Below, piece by piece: positions 13,548-25,700 of a stretch of DNA of 64,000 bases. Origin of the DNA: Bryum argenteum. Taxonomy: Eukaryota; Streptophyta; Bryopsida; Bryales; Bryaceae. Under the pieces are notes generated by a model that saw only the letters and a program-made list of their open reading frames with translations, made no database searches and was not told the origin of the DNA. The position numbers and the translations under genes were made by a program. Position 1 is the stretch's first letter; each line of letters opens with the position of its first letter. The stretch covers positions 4,942,727 to 5,006,726 of the forward strand of contig CM073327.1 of NCBI GenBank assembly GCA_037043015.1. Direction: 5' to 3'.

Positions 13548-14126
13548 CTAACTATTTCGGAGCAAGCGTTTGGGAGGATGATGGCTCACAGCAGCACAGA
13601 GAGAGGTCCAGATAGGGACAAGCATGGATAACGGAGGGCGAACATGGAGAAAGGTGAGCGTAAGCTTGGAGTCGTCGCGAAGCAACAACGCCAGATAAGT
13701 GAAGCACGTCGTAGGAGTGACAGCCTCATTGATAACAGGCCGCAGAACACGATGCAAAGGAACGAACCGTCGCTTCACGTGCTTGCTCCGATACACAGTC
13801 TCCAGCTGAATCCCTAAAGTAGGCATCACCACGACTGCTTCCTGCTCAACTCCATTTCTTCGGCTGATGAGAAACGCCAATGCAACGAGAGCGGCTAAGA
13901 TCCAATGCACTTGTGTGGACGCCAGAAGCGCCAGGACAAGCATCCATCTCTTGAATGAAGTAGCGGTTCGATTTTGCTTAATAAGAATCCGATGAGTTTG
14001 AATGAGAGCTTGCTTTGATGGCGATTCGCAGACGTACTCGTATACCGCATGCTTGCGATCGGGAAATTGCGTCGTCATCTCCGCCGAATCGATTTCATCT
14101 TCGAAAATGTGCGAGCGATGCAACAA
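13548..14126 (-). CDS. PIGH: GPI-GlcNAc transferase subunit PIG-H
   Basis: A single-exon frame of 192 aa. The protein has a hydrophilic N-terminus, a hydrophobic hairpin (about residues 60-90, LVLALLASTQ and ILAALVALAFLI) and then the PIG-H domain. That domain holds EAVVVMPTLGIQLETVYRSK, RRFVPLHRVLRPVINEAV and FTYLALLLRDDSKLTLTFLH. PIG-H is a subunit of the ER complex (PIG-A, -C, -H, -P, -Q, -Y) that transfers GlcNAc to phosphatidylinositol, the first step of GPI-anchor synthesis. The length matches the family. Translation could also start at the second Met (residue 17, MTTQFPDRKH), which is equally well placed. The gene converges on the FoP-like gene. Confidence 0.85.
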   Translation of the reverse strand: MLHRSHIFEDEIDSAEMTTQFPDRKHAVYEYVCESPSKQALIQTHRILIKQNRTATSFKRWMLVLALLASTQVHWILAALVALAFLISRRNGVEQEAVVVMPTLGIQLETVYRSKHVKRRFVPLHRVLRPVINEAVTPTTCFTYLALLLRDDSKLTLTFLHVRPPLSMLVPIWTSLCAAVSHHPPKRLLRNS

Positions 14127-14168
14127 GCGAGAGAAATCGGCCTTCTTGCTCTTGCTCAGGGCACTTTC

Positions 14169-14263
14169 GTGACTTTTTCGAGCTTCACTTTAGCTTTTTG
14201 TGACTTTTTCGAGCTTCACTTTAGCTTTTTTGTAACTTTTTCTGGCTTCACTTTAGCTTTTTC
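14169..14263. repeat. Three tandem 31-32 bp repeats upstream of PIG-H
   Basis: Three copies of a unit reading GTGACTTTTTCGAGCTTCAC followed by TTTAGCTTTTT. The first two are nearly identical and the third is diverged. They start about 43 bp upstream of the PIG-H ATG, so they occupy its promoter or 5' UTR. Confidence 0.85.
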
Positions 14264-17030
14264 AAAATGCACTTTTACAGTTTCGGATGATGAAGTGGGA
14301 AGAGGTAGAAAAGAGGACCTTGAGAAGTTGTTGAATTACCCATTGATCTCTATGTATTTATTGTATGTATTATTTATATAATAGCCTCTCAAGGTCCAAT
14401 TGACCATTTTGTTGTGGAGGTTGACTCTTGAAAAGTTGCTACAACAAGGAAAAGAATTATTTTGCAAAAATATGTATTAGACATTTGAAGGGTTGTGAAT
14501 TGTATGTAGATAAGAAAACTTTATTTGGATTCATAGACAAGACGTAAGAAGTTTTTTTATAGGTTGGTTTAGTGTTGCAAATGAGAAACCAATTAGATTT
14601 GAGCATTGCCATCATACGAACGGTCTTGTATACAGTAATATTTGTACGCATGCATGTGTTCTTGTCTTTCTATTTAGTTCTTGTTGTTAAGGTTGATGGT
14701 CTCCAATATGAGGTCGTGGGTTATATACCACATGGTTGTGCAGAGTGTCCATTATCATAACATGGTAGAGCTTCGTGGACCTTGTTGTATTGGTACCTCA
14801 TAGCCTTTAGAAAGATAACATGGCAATTATCTCTAATGAACTAGTAGTTAGAAAGGATTCAACGTATTGTTCACGTCAAGAAGGTTAGGGACGCTTCACA
14901 CCAGAAGTCAAGCCAATTATGGGGCCTGTGCAAATTTCTTTCATGTGATTGGTCCATTTAAGATATCAATACGTGGACCAATTCCATAAGAGGAATTTTT
15001 TCCTCCTTCGGCCCGGCTTGACTCCTCATGTGAAGGTCTCTTAGTAACCATTGGTGCTATAATCTTTGTGCATAAATATTTCAAGATAGTTTAAACAAAC
15101 AAGTGATTTACATCAATATATATATTTTAAATTTTTTTTATTTTTTTATTTGTTTTTCTTCTCTCTTAATATTTGTAGTTTTGCTTTTGTTGTACATACA
15201 ACTCTTGGTTTTGTAGCCATGGGTAGTACTCAAGAAGAAGGGTAGGAATATTATTGTTCTTTCGACAATGATAGGAAGCAAAGATTCATGGTTTTTGTGG
15301 GAGGGAAGGAATTGATATTAGCAGAACGAATATCACACCAAGAATTATGTGCTCTTGTAGAGGTATGAAGATTGTGGTGCAACTTCGAGTAAATTCCTAT
15401 ATTTATGATTTTTAATGTTGAGTTGTTCATTTCTGTATCTTATTGTAGCATAACTTGTGTATATGTGCAAGAACATTTGTTGTTTAGAGATTTTGCAAAT
15501 AGATAGGCAAGGATTTGCACTTCGTATGTTTACGTATCTCATTGTAGGAGAATGCGCACAAAGTGCAAGCAAGTTAATTGTTGATTAACTTCTTGGACTT
15601 CGGAACTATGACTTTGCAACATAAATATGCATAGATCAATTCAACAAATATTCTATTCACCATGGCCGTGGAATAGCTCTACATTTCTTTCCCTTTGATT
15701 ACGAACTTTTTAGGATTAAATAAATGATCGAAGTTGATACACTAGTAGAAAATGGCAAAAAAGTGACGGCCCTAATGACTTGACCGCCAAGCATAGATTA
15801 TATTTTATGCAATATTCATAACTCATTGGTAACATTAGAACCACTTGCAATAGTACCTATTCCTATTTGAAGTAACCCACACAACTTGGGTCATATTATA
15901 TACAAGCTTTAACTAAAGTGTGATTGTTTTTTGCAACAATTGCCATGTTAAGGGCAATGAGCCTATACCAATGCTTAATGTGTGCTTATTTGCTATAACA
16001 TGTAAAAGTTGTAGTTATTAAAATTTATATGTAAAGTTCAAATATCACTTTTTATTTTTGTAATTGTTAAAATATTTTGGTAAATCTTTATAAGGTACAT
16101 ATGTCACTTAGCCTTGACCGCCAAGCATTTGTCATTATATGCATCAAGAAAAACCTAGTAATGATTAACCCCGAAATGGTTTGACTCATTTGTAGTAAAA
16201 TGAACACATCCTCAAAAACATTGTCATAGGTGGAGGCAAAAGTGTGTTATCCAAATCTCAACCGTACAATCTTGATGTAGACATATTGAACATCATGTGG
16301 GTCAAATTTCGAGTCATGAGGCTTCATAGATTGCGAGATCATAATGTATTAATACTAAAAAATGATCACATAATTTCATCATTTTCACTTTGAAGTGAAA
16401 ATGCTACCATTAGACTTATTGCAATGAAAAAGTCACCAATTAGAATGTTGTTTACCTTCATCTCAGTAGCATCCTTGAACAAAAAAAAACCATGAGAAAA
16501 ATTTCTATGTGCAAATAATGGCCCTGCAATGGTGAAAACTGCCCAAAATTTTGCAAAGGAAAAAATGTCTAAAACTAAGCTGCTGTCACTAAAATGCATG
16601 CCATTAATTCATACTTCATTGTATGGGTCTGAGATTTTTATGACATAAACAAGACTTGATTTGGGACCCAACCCAAGTGATCTCGTCCAAAACAGAGTCC
16701 GGATAAAGAAGTTATGGCTCTCCAAAGTTTCTGTCATCCAAAATGTCGTTTTTCGACATTCGGCCCGCTTAAGGGTTAACAAAACAATTGATTTTTACAT
16801 TGCGGTCTCCCTTCCTTACATAATGAATTCCAAGGGCACTCATCATGTGCACTTCTGTTGCCACAGAGGACAAAAGTGTTTTCTATCTCATTTTTTCCTC
16901 TTTGTTTCCTGGCCTTAAATTTGCTTGTGTAAAGTCTCACTTCTTTGGCAAACCCTATTTTCCAAGCCTCTCATCGGTTCAAATATGTTTTCTCTTGGCT
17001 TGTCACTTTTAGTTCGGAAGCGTTGCGTTG
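14264..17030. other. AT-rich repeat-bearing DNA without a recognised gene
   Basis: About 2.8 kb of AT-rich sequence with no frame that reads like a protein. A MITE end lies at 15740. The part near 16400-16620 shares stretches with 22200-22460 (for example ACTAAAATGCATGCC and TTAATTCATACTTCA-like blocks), so it belongs to a dispersed repeat. Confidence 0.4.
15740..15800 (+). mobile_element. Terminal fragment of a CACTA-type MITE
   Basis: It begins CACTAGTAGAAAATGGC and continues through AAAAAAGTGACGGCC and the GACTTGACCG block, matching the left end of the complete copies at 48212 and 49674. The matching right end is not seen nearby, so this copy is truncated or rearranged. The block CTTGACCGCCAAGCAT recurs at about 16115. 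Confidence 0.6.
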
Positions 17031-17376
17031 CGTTGCGTTGCGTTGCGTTCCGTTGCGTTCCGTTGCGTTCCGTTGCGTTCCGTTGCGTTCCGTTGCGTTC
17101 CGTTCCGTTCCGTTCCGTTCCGTTCCGTTCCGTTCCGTTCCGTTCCGTTCCGTTCCGTTCCGTTCCGTTCCGTTCCGTTCCGTTCCGTTCCGTTCCGTTC
17201 CGTTCCGTTCCGTTCCGTTCCGTTCCGTTCCGTTCCGTTCCGTTCCGTTCCGTTCCGTTCCGTTCCGTTCCGTTCCGTTCCGTTCCGTTCCGTTCCGTTC
17301 CGTTCCGTTCCGTTCCGTTCCGTTCCGTTCCGTTCCGTTCCGTTCCGTTCCGTTCCGTTCCGTTCCGTTCCGTTCC
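17031..17376. repeat. Pentanucleotide satellite (CGTTC/CGTTG)n
   Basis: About 69 units of 5 bp without interruption. The left end is made of CGTTG units and then CGTTG alternating with CGTTC; the right two thirds is pure CGTTC. All six frames stay open, so long artificial frames encoding RSVPF or NGTER repeats overlap it. These are not genes. Confidence 0.95.
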
Positions 17377-18377
17377 ATTTGTCAAGTAATTGTATTATCA
17401 TTGTGGCCAACTGATTGTAAGATATTGATTTTCCAAGTAATGATGGCTCCATAAATATTGGAAATTATTTGTATGAGGGTGGCAACGCCGTGGGGACGTA
17501 CTAGTCTATTATTTAAGGCATGTAATTTGTTTTCTTTTGTTTTGGACGTGATAGTATAATCTCAAGCACCGCCAGTCGGATCGGGGCGCACGGGGTGTCG
17601 TTGAAGCAATTTGTATGTAGGGGTGTGGGCAACAATTGGATCGTGAATTGAGTCGACCAATTCCAATTATTGTGAGGTGGGCCTAACTAATTATCCGGAG
17701 GGCCATTGGGCAAAAAAACCACAACCAATCAATTAATAAATTTTAATTTTATTTTAGAAATAGCCCCACATTGGATTCTTTGGCCTTCTCTTACTTTTCA
17801 CTACATCCAAAGTCCATGGCTTCTCAAGTATGGGCCATGGCCCAAGTGGAGTTTGATCAAGAAGTTTCTCATTTCTGAAGTAAAATAGGGTCTAAGTTAC
17901 TCGACGAGATCTTAAAAAAATGAATAAAGTAAAAGACATATATAGCAACAAGTCACAACCCCACCTAATTGGCCTCAACTTTTGGGACGAACCGGCATCT
18001 TCAAGATAAACTTGGATAAAGATTTGAAGTAATTGTGACACATGAGTAACTCTAAGTCTCAAATTGAGATGATTTTGGATGAGTAGGCATACAAATGTAC
18101 GAAATGAGTAGGAACACTCTTCACAAATTGATGCTTTTACTAGTTACGTCTTGTGCTTATCTCTAATTCTGCTAAAATGGCACGCCTAGCCTTTTAATTG
18201 GCAGTCCAAAAATCTACTATATATTCAGAAGGTGATATCATGAAATATGAGTGATATTGCATTGATAAAAGTAATATTATATAAAAGATATGATATTATA
18301 GAGTATATATTTGTATAGGTGTAAATATACAAATTGTGGTGTGCCAAAATGGTACTTGGAGTGGCCCCATCATAAGT
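17377..18377. other. AT-rich DNA without a recognised gene
   Basis: No frame of note. From about 18170 the sequence resembles the TGATATTA-rich interior of the MITE family described at 40955, broken by the foldback element that follows. Confidence 0.35.
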
Positions 18378-19170
18378 GCCTAGATGAAGGGGTAATTAGA
18401 AGTAATATTTTTGCCTAAGAATTTTATTGGGTCCTCCTTATACTGCAAAGTGTATGTGGTAAAATTTGCAAAGTCAAATTCCAATATTTGAGTCTTCTAG
18501 GACGATCCTTGGGTTGCGAGCCGAGATGGGGCAGCTCAAAAAAGTAACATTTTTGAATTTTTTTTTTTTGAAACATGATCATTACTAAATCACTACTCAA
18601 ATTTCAAAGTGACTCAAGTCAAAAAGTTTACCAATTTTACAAGGGCAACCTCCAAAATTTTTAAAACCAATCTTCGCAATACCGAGAAAAACTTGGGAGA
18701 CAAACTTTGGATGTTATAATCTCTCAAATGGTAAACATCCAACGGTCAATTTTTTGAAGAGTAATGAGGCATATTCTTAGGTACAAGATCTTGCAGTTGA
18801 AAGTTTTAAAAAACGGAAAAGAAATTGGTTTACACCCCCACGAGTGCTTAGAGGTAGAGAATTGTAGTTTAGAGGTTTCAATCTCCCAAATTTTTTTTGG
18901 AGGCTGCCCATGTAAAATTGGTAAACTTTTTGACTTGAGTCACTTTGAAATTTGAGTAGTGATTTAGTAATGATCATGTTTCAAAAAAAAAATTTCAAAA
19001 ATGTTACTTTTTTGAGCTGCCCCATCTCGGCTCGCAACCCAAGGATCGTCCTAGAAGACTCAAAAATTGGAATTTGACTTTGCAAATTTTACCACATACA
19101 CTTTGCAGTATAAGGAGGACCCAATAAAATTCCTATGCAAAAATATTACTTCTAACCCCTTCATCTAGGC
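18378..19170. mobile_element. Foldback element with long inverted arms
   Basis: Bases 18378 to about 18662 (starting GCCTAGATGAAGGGGT) recur as the reverse complement from about 18886 to 19170, around a spacer of about 220 bp. Each arm is roughly 285 bp with scattered mismatches and small indels. No transposase frame is inside. A non-autonomous foldback DNA transposon is the simplest reading. Target duplications could not be fixed at the ends. Confidence 0.75.
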
Positions 19171-19239
19171 TGCCCAGAATTGCAAAAACCCATTTCGGGC
19201 TTCAAGGAAAGTTAGGGGTTAACTTCAGGGTTCTACAAT

Positions 19240-20330
19240 TGATTTAAAACGAATACTTGGATTCAAATTCATAAGGCCCATAATTGGATAAAGTCAATTT
19301 CACTAATTGAGCTAGTTTTTGACACAAGACTTTAGGATTTATGTCAATGTTTATTTCTCAAAGACATTCAAAATGATTGCTCTCATCCTAGATTGAGAAA
19401 TTTGGGCATATGTGAGAGCCAATTTCTTATTAGAAGAATTTGTGGTGTAATTTTAAAAACATCAAACCCAATAAAATGACATTACTTTGTTAAAATGGCG
19501 CATTATGGGATGCTTAAAATTAAAATATTAAGATTGGTTTCTATTGATTCTTGACATCCAAGGGCAATCTTTTCTAAGCGGACTTCTAGAAACAACAATG
19601 TTTTTTAATAGCCTTTGAGAGATATTTGCCTTCCCACCAAATATTTGTCAACTACAATTTAAAATTATTGACCTTTGACCGTTTTCAACGTCAAAAGCTA
19701 TCAAATTGTGTGATATCATGAAATAGTTGGTGATATTATAGGAGAACGCAAGTGATATTAAAAAATGTGCAAATGTATCGGCATAAATATTTCTGAATTG
19801 GAGTTCAAAATATGCCTCGAAAAATAGCACGTTTCAGGACGCTCAAAATTGGCACATTGAATAACCTCATTTTAATGGAATTGAGGTTTGAAGCACTCAA
19901 TAGTATGACAAAAAACTCTTAAATGTTACTCATTGCAAGTAGGAGGATTGTAACACTTTGAGGCACAAGATAGATTCCTTGTGGTGTTAGTTTTTTATTT
20001 TTACATCAACCAATGTATGATAAAAAATAATGTTAGAAGGACAATGAATGTGATTAATTGTTTATAGTGTATTTGATGTTACCAAATAAATAATCAAGAC
20101 TAATATGAAGTAAAAATAATTATATTGTGTATTTCATACCAAGCCCCTTGTGAAGTCTAATATGCTGATAGTTAATTTATAGCTTTTCACAACTTCATTT
20201 TGAAGTTAACGTACAACATTTCAGAGTAGTGAAGTTAGATTCTAAGTTCAAATTATGAGAAGTTTCTATTGGAAATAGAGGTGAAATTAATCTAAAATTG
20301 TGGCCTTGAATGAACAAGCATTAGATTAGG
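19240..20330 (+). repeat. Segmental repeat block (upstream flank of the two-exon family), copy 1
   Basis: The order of sub-blocks here returns at 42175-45740 (interrupted by a 2.3-kb insertion), 47420-48510 and, in part, 37540-38160. Shared landmarks are ACTAATTGAGCTAGTTTTTG, GTGAGAGCCAATT, AAACAACAATGTTTTT, GTGATATTA runs, ACCAAATAAATAATCAAGA and CATACCAAGCCCCTTGTGAA. In every case it leads into sequence related to the two-exon family. The block has no coding content of its own. Confidence 0.7.
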
Positions 20331-20640
20331 CCACGAAAGGATCTAGCTACTCATTCCCCAATCAACGAGACCAAGGTACCAAGTGTTTTCTTGTATGGGC
20401 ATCGATGCTTTGGTTTCTTGTTTTGGTTCCGTTATAGTTTATGTTTTGATCCCCCAATGAATTGATGTTGAAGGTGGAGATGAGAAGAATGACAACGCTT
20501 GAAGAGTTATTGTTGTTCACTTCCATTGTGTGTATAGTTGTGAACTACAAAACTCTATATATATTAAGGGTCCGTATATTGTGGTGTGAGCATCAATACA
20601 ATTGGTTTGTTTTCTATCAATATGTAATTCCTTAAGTTTT
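20331..20640 (+). pseudogene. Flank-only remnant of the two-exon family (gene body missing)
   Basis: The left part (GCCACGAAAGGATCTAGC ... GACCAAGGTACC) is the 5' flank seen at 45.7 and 48.5 kb. It runs straight into a 3' flank: the region around TTGAAGGTGGAGATGAGAAG and GAACTACAAAACTCTATAT matches the sequences after the stop codons at 25911 and 32981 and especially 33050-33230. Both exons are absent. This is the pattern of an internal deletion of a duplicated unit. Confidence 0.6.
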
Positions 20641-22548
20641 TTAATGGATGTTTAAATATCAAACGTTTGAAATATTTCCCATCAAATATTGGATGTGCAA
20701 ATTTTCTACTTTCGGAAACCATTACATTAATGTTAGACATATTTGGTATGTGAATTTTCTAGACAAAAGCCGAATCACAATCTTTTGACGGAAGAAAGGA
20801 AAATGGTGAAATTCACAAATTTGTGATTTGAAAACCAATAGTATCGTCAAGTCCTAATATTGTTTGTGACAACTTTGTGGCCAATCACATGTTTTCTTGA
20901 AGTTTTTCCAAGAATTGAATCTAAACATCATGCTTAAAAAAGTAAGGATTATGTAATATTTATCTTGTGGTTTAGCAATGTTGACAAACAAAAATGTAAG
21001 AGAAAAAGAGTTGAAAACAAGGAGATTGTTAGACTTACAAACTTTTGTCCATCTTCAACTATAACACACATACCATCAAGAATCATTTGAGTGTAAATTA
21101 TTATTGCCTCTTGGATGTGCCAAATCAATCTACCTAGTGACTCTTTCAAGGAGTTTTTTCTATACTAGTGTATTGTTTGAATTCAAGTTGAACAATTTTC
21201 TAATTGAAGGTCATTTGGAATGATATGGGTTAACTAGTACCTCATAAACCACAAGGCCTCATTCCAAATCTTCCCCATCAAAAGTCCCCTCTTTCGATGT
21301 AAGCCAAATACAGTTTCACTTTTATAGTGTTTTTTGACAATTGTGATCATAGCATCCAATACCTAACTTGTACATGATCATAAACACTCAATGTTGAGCT
21401 TAATAATTCCTCACCATTTGAGATATAACTTTGAAAGTTGAAAATACTGTTTTTCTTTTTCCTTGTCGTGAAAAGGGAATGCAATGCTTTGAAGCCCAAT
21501 AGGAACCATTTTATGAAGCTCTTCAAGGTCTTGTTTCTAGATAGATTAGGGACATGTATATTTCAAATGATACCCTTGACATAAGACACATACGATTTAG
21601 AGAAAAGCTTAACTTTTAACATGGGGGTTTTTATAATTTCAAATTCAAAGGCCTGTTATGGATGATTAACCCCTAAACTCCCCTTTCTATTTTAAAGCCA
21701 AAACGCACAACTCTAAAAGAAATCTCATTGATGAAAACAAAGTAAGTTATATAAATCTCAATTGTGGAAATTTCCGAGTAACTTATCGTAGACCATGCAG
21801 ATGTGAATTTGCACCATAAAAGCTTATCGAATGCAATTCTTGGATTTACAATAGCCGTACGGTGGTAAAACTACCAATTGACACATTTACAAACAAAAAA
21901 TATTATACCCGTGCACTAAAATGCATGCCATGTCTTCCTCTTGTCACCTCTTGGATGGAATTAGAGTTTCTACTACTAGAATTAGAATGTGATTAGAATC
22001 CATCCCTAAAAACAAAGTTGAAATCCACGTGTGGTTGAAGAAAATATGGCTCCTCCAAAATTATGTAATTTTTCAACTTTTTAGAATAGAATCATTGTTG
22101 CAAGTTCGATACCAAGTTACAACTAGAAAATTGTCAGAATTCATTTTACAATCGTAGTTACGTATAAAATGATCAAAAATATTGACTTGTAGAAAATGGC
22201 AAAAAAGAGACATTTGCAGTAACGTGTCCAAGAAATGAGTGCTTGGTTGAATTGTGCTTAAACCGACAATAAAAGAGATTGTTATAATTGTCACTTTTCC
22301 TAAAAAATTTTGCAAATCTAGTTGGCTATATGAAAAACTATTTCTGATTTCACATAATTGGCTTGGAATCAAAAAGCTTACATGCAGAATGTTTGAAAAG
22401 TCTAAAACAGAAAGTGCCTTCACGCAAATGCACGCTTTTGATTCATACTTCAATAGATGAGTTTGCAAATATTATTATGGTGAAAGGGCAATAAATTAAT
22501 TATTTATTCTCCAAATATTACGAGGCTTATTTTTTCTCGCGCGCATAT
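20641..22548. other. AT-rich DNA without a recognised gene
   Basis: About 1.9 kb with only short shadow frames. A diverged MITE-like end (GTAGAAAATGGCAAAAAAG) occurs at about 22192. The 21.7-22.5 kb part shares patches with 16.1-16.6 kb and with 62.1-62.3 kb. Confidence 0.35.
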
Positions 22549-22707
22549 GAGGTCATAAAAGTTTACCCTTCCGCACGTGCTCGCACGCGCCCGCACGCGC
22601 CGGCACGGGCATATGAGATTACAAAAGCTTACACTTTATCGCATTTCTCATCTTTTTTCCTTCTTCTCGCGTGTTGCGGAGTCCCTCTTTTGCATTCATT
22701 CATAGCT
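22549..22707 (+). promoter_or_regulatory. Upstream region of the 1021-aa gene, with a duplicated element
   Basis: The motif CATATGAGRTYAYAAAAG is present twice, at about 22546 and 22611, around a GC-rich stretch of repeated CGCACGYGC. The second copy and the following C/T-rich leader up to the ATG are conserved almost base for base upstream of the pseudogene at 46663, from about 46555. This suggests a shared promoter and 5' UTR. Confidence 0.5.
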
Positions 22708-25700
22708 ATGGCCGATAGACACAAAAGAAGCGAGGGGAGTTCATGTCTACTTCCTCATCATCGCAATGAGGTTTGTACAAACTTTCGTTGTGAGGTTCTT
22801 TTGCGAGGACATCGAATGCAATCCGCACACTCATGCACCGCGAGGTTCCAAGACATTTGTGCTCGAGTCGAGGTAAGATATTCCCCCGAAAATCTGCTGC
22901 ACGAAATCTGATGTGTTCACTTTATGTGGTCAAGTGAATGCAACCTGTTGTTAACATTTCGTTGAATCGTTTTCTCAAAACCACGATTCTGTGTTTGTGT
23001 GCCTTGTTGCAGCAAAGCGCTCGCCGGTCTAACTACATTCAAAAGCACGAGTTCATTTCTCACCTCGAGTTAGCAACTGAAGATCTTACGGTGCGGTCGG
23101 GGCTCGCGCCGTATAGCACGATCGGTGACGCGCTCACTTGCTTGGAAGATGATGGCGTAAACTACGAATTGTTCGTGGCGGTCGTGAGAAGCAGAAGAGC
23201 GGCATCAGGCGGCACCAGCCACCCCCAACCCCAACCGATCCCCGGAGCCATTCACGCCAGCAACAACTACCGCACTCCGCAGGTCCCCGGCACGTCTCTG
23301 CGCGGTCACAATCCTCTGACGCCCATAGCACTCGACCCGAAGCCGGTGCAGGATCGTGCCAAGACTGCACCACCACCGGAGCGGACACGGAAGGATTCTG
23401 CTGAGAGGGCAACGCTGCGGAAGCGGAGGTTCCTGATATTCGATGAGAGTCCATCGCCGCCATCATCTAAATCTGGTGATTCTCGCGTTCCCTCCAATAC
23501 CTATGGCGGAGTCGCCACCAAAGTTACGCCATGTAAACGGCGCTTGGACCAGGCATCCAACAGTCCTCGCCGCCGTTCCGAAACGAGGCAGTCACGTGGA
23601 ACGTCCAGTGCGGACATCTCGCTTGCCCCGCTGCTATTCGAGGCTATGGCATACCCGACAACAACGAACAGGGTTGGGGTGCATCGTCCGGACACGGCGC
23701 ATCTGGACCCGAGCCAACCAGTCTCGGCAACCCAGGGTTCCGACAGCCCTCATATTCATAATGAGACGCGGCTATGGCGATTGCGTAGAAGATCCAATGT
23801 GGCGATCTCTGACACCCCGCTGCTTTCTGAAGTCAGGGCATCCCCGACAACGGCGAAGAAGGTGGGCGTGCATCGTCTCGGCAAAGCGTCTCTGGACCCT
23901 TACCCACCAGTCATGGCACCACCGGCGACAACGGCGAAGGTGGGCATGCATCGTCCTGGCAAAGCGCCAGTAGACGCTTGCTCACCAGTCATAGCACCCC
24001 CAGCGATGACGATGAAGGTGCGGGTGCATCAGCCCGACACTAACCCACCAGCCATGGCGACCTCGAAAGAAGGTGTTGATGCCAATGCCAGGACTCAGCT
24101 GCATTCCGTGGTCGAGAATGTCTCAAGCAGACATGCTTTGAAGCAACCCGTGACTGACTTTCATGTAAACCAGAACGAGCCGGCAGTGCCACCAACAATC
24201 CCACAGCCGAGCACCCAGAATCGTTATAGTCCTGTTGATTCGGAGCCGAGCACCCAGAATCATGACAGACCTCATATTCATAATGAGATGCGGCTACGGC
24301 GATTGTGTAGAAGGTCCAATGTGGCGATCACTGACACCCCGCTACTTTCTGAAGTCAGGGCATCCCCGACAACGGCGAAGAAGGTGGGCGTGTATCGTCC
24401 TGGGAAAGCGCCAGTAGGCGCTTGCTCACCAGTCATAGCACCCCCAGCGATGACGATGAAGGTGCGGGTGCATCAGCCCGACACTAACCCACCAGCCATG
24501 GCGACCTCGAAAGAAGGTGTGGATGCCAATGCCAGGACTCAGCTGCATTCCATGGTCGAGAATGTCTCAAGCAAACATGCTGTGAAGCTACCCGTGACTA
24601 ACCTTCATGTAAACCACAACGAGCCGAGAGTGCCACCAACAATCCCACAGCTGAGTACCCAGAATCGTGATAGTCCTGTGGATTCGGAGCCGAGCACCCA
24701 GAATCATGACAGACCTCATATTCATAATGAAACGGGGCGATGGCGTAGAATGTCCAATGTGGCGATCTCTGACACCCCGCTGCTTTCTGAAGTCAGGGCA
24801 TCTCCGACAACGGCGAAGAAGGTGGGCGTGCATCGTCTCGGCAAAGCGTCTCTGCACTCTTCCGCACCAGTCATGGTACTACCGGCGACGACGACGAAGG
24901 TGGGCGTGCATCGTCCCGGCAAAGCGTCTCTGGACTCTTCCCCACCAGTCATGGTATCACCGGCGACGACGACGAAGGTGGGCGCGCATCGTCCTGACAA
25001 AGCGCCAGTCGACGCTTGCTCACCAGTCATAGCATCCCCAGCGATGACGATGAAGGTGCGGGTGCATCAGCCCGACACTAACCCACCAGCCATGGCGACC
25101 TCGGAAGAAGGTGTTGATGCCAATGCCAGGACTCAGCTGCATTCCGTGGTCGAGAATGTCTCAAGCAGACATGCTGTGAAGCTACCCGTGAGTGACTTCC
25201 ATGTAAACCACAACGAGCCGGCAGTGCCACCAACAATCCCACAGCCGAGCACCCAGAATCGTGATAGTCATGTTGATTCGGAGCCGAGCACCCAGAAGCA
25301 TGACAGACCTGTGGATTCGTGGGGGCCGAGCTCAGCTGGAGATATTCCGGGAAGTCCTCCGAATTCAGAGTCGGAGGCGTACCCGGTCCCGAACAGTCCT
25401 CCGAATTCAGAGTCGGAGGCGTATCCGGTCTTGAACAGTCCTGCGAATTCAGAGTCGGAGGCGTACCCAATCCCAAACAGTCCTGCGAATTCAGAGTCGG
25501 AGGAGTACCCCGTCCCGAACAGTCCTCCGAATTCAGAGTCGGAGTGCCCGGTCCCGAACAGTCCTCCGAATTCAGAGTCGGTGGAGTGCCTGGTCCCGAA
25601 CAGTCCAGCGAACGCAGAGTCGCTGCTGAGGCCTGTTGGAGAAACTGCGAACAGTTCTCCTGTGAATTTCGAGTCGCTGCTGGACGCGTACCCGGATAGT

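Noticed and set aside
16700-16779. Possible right end of a third TTAA-bounded element (CTTAAGGGTTAA)
   Set aside because: No convincing matching left end was found within a few hundred bases.
16915-17454. Long frames on both strands encoding RSVPF and NGTER repeats
   Set aside because: They are translations of a pentanucleotide array open in all frames.
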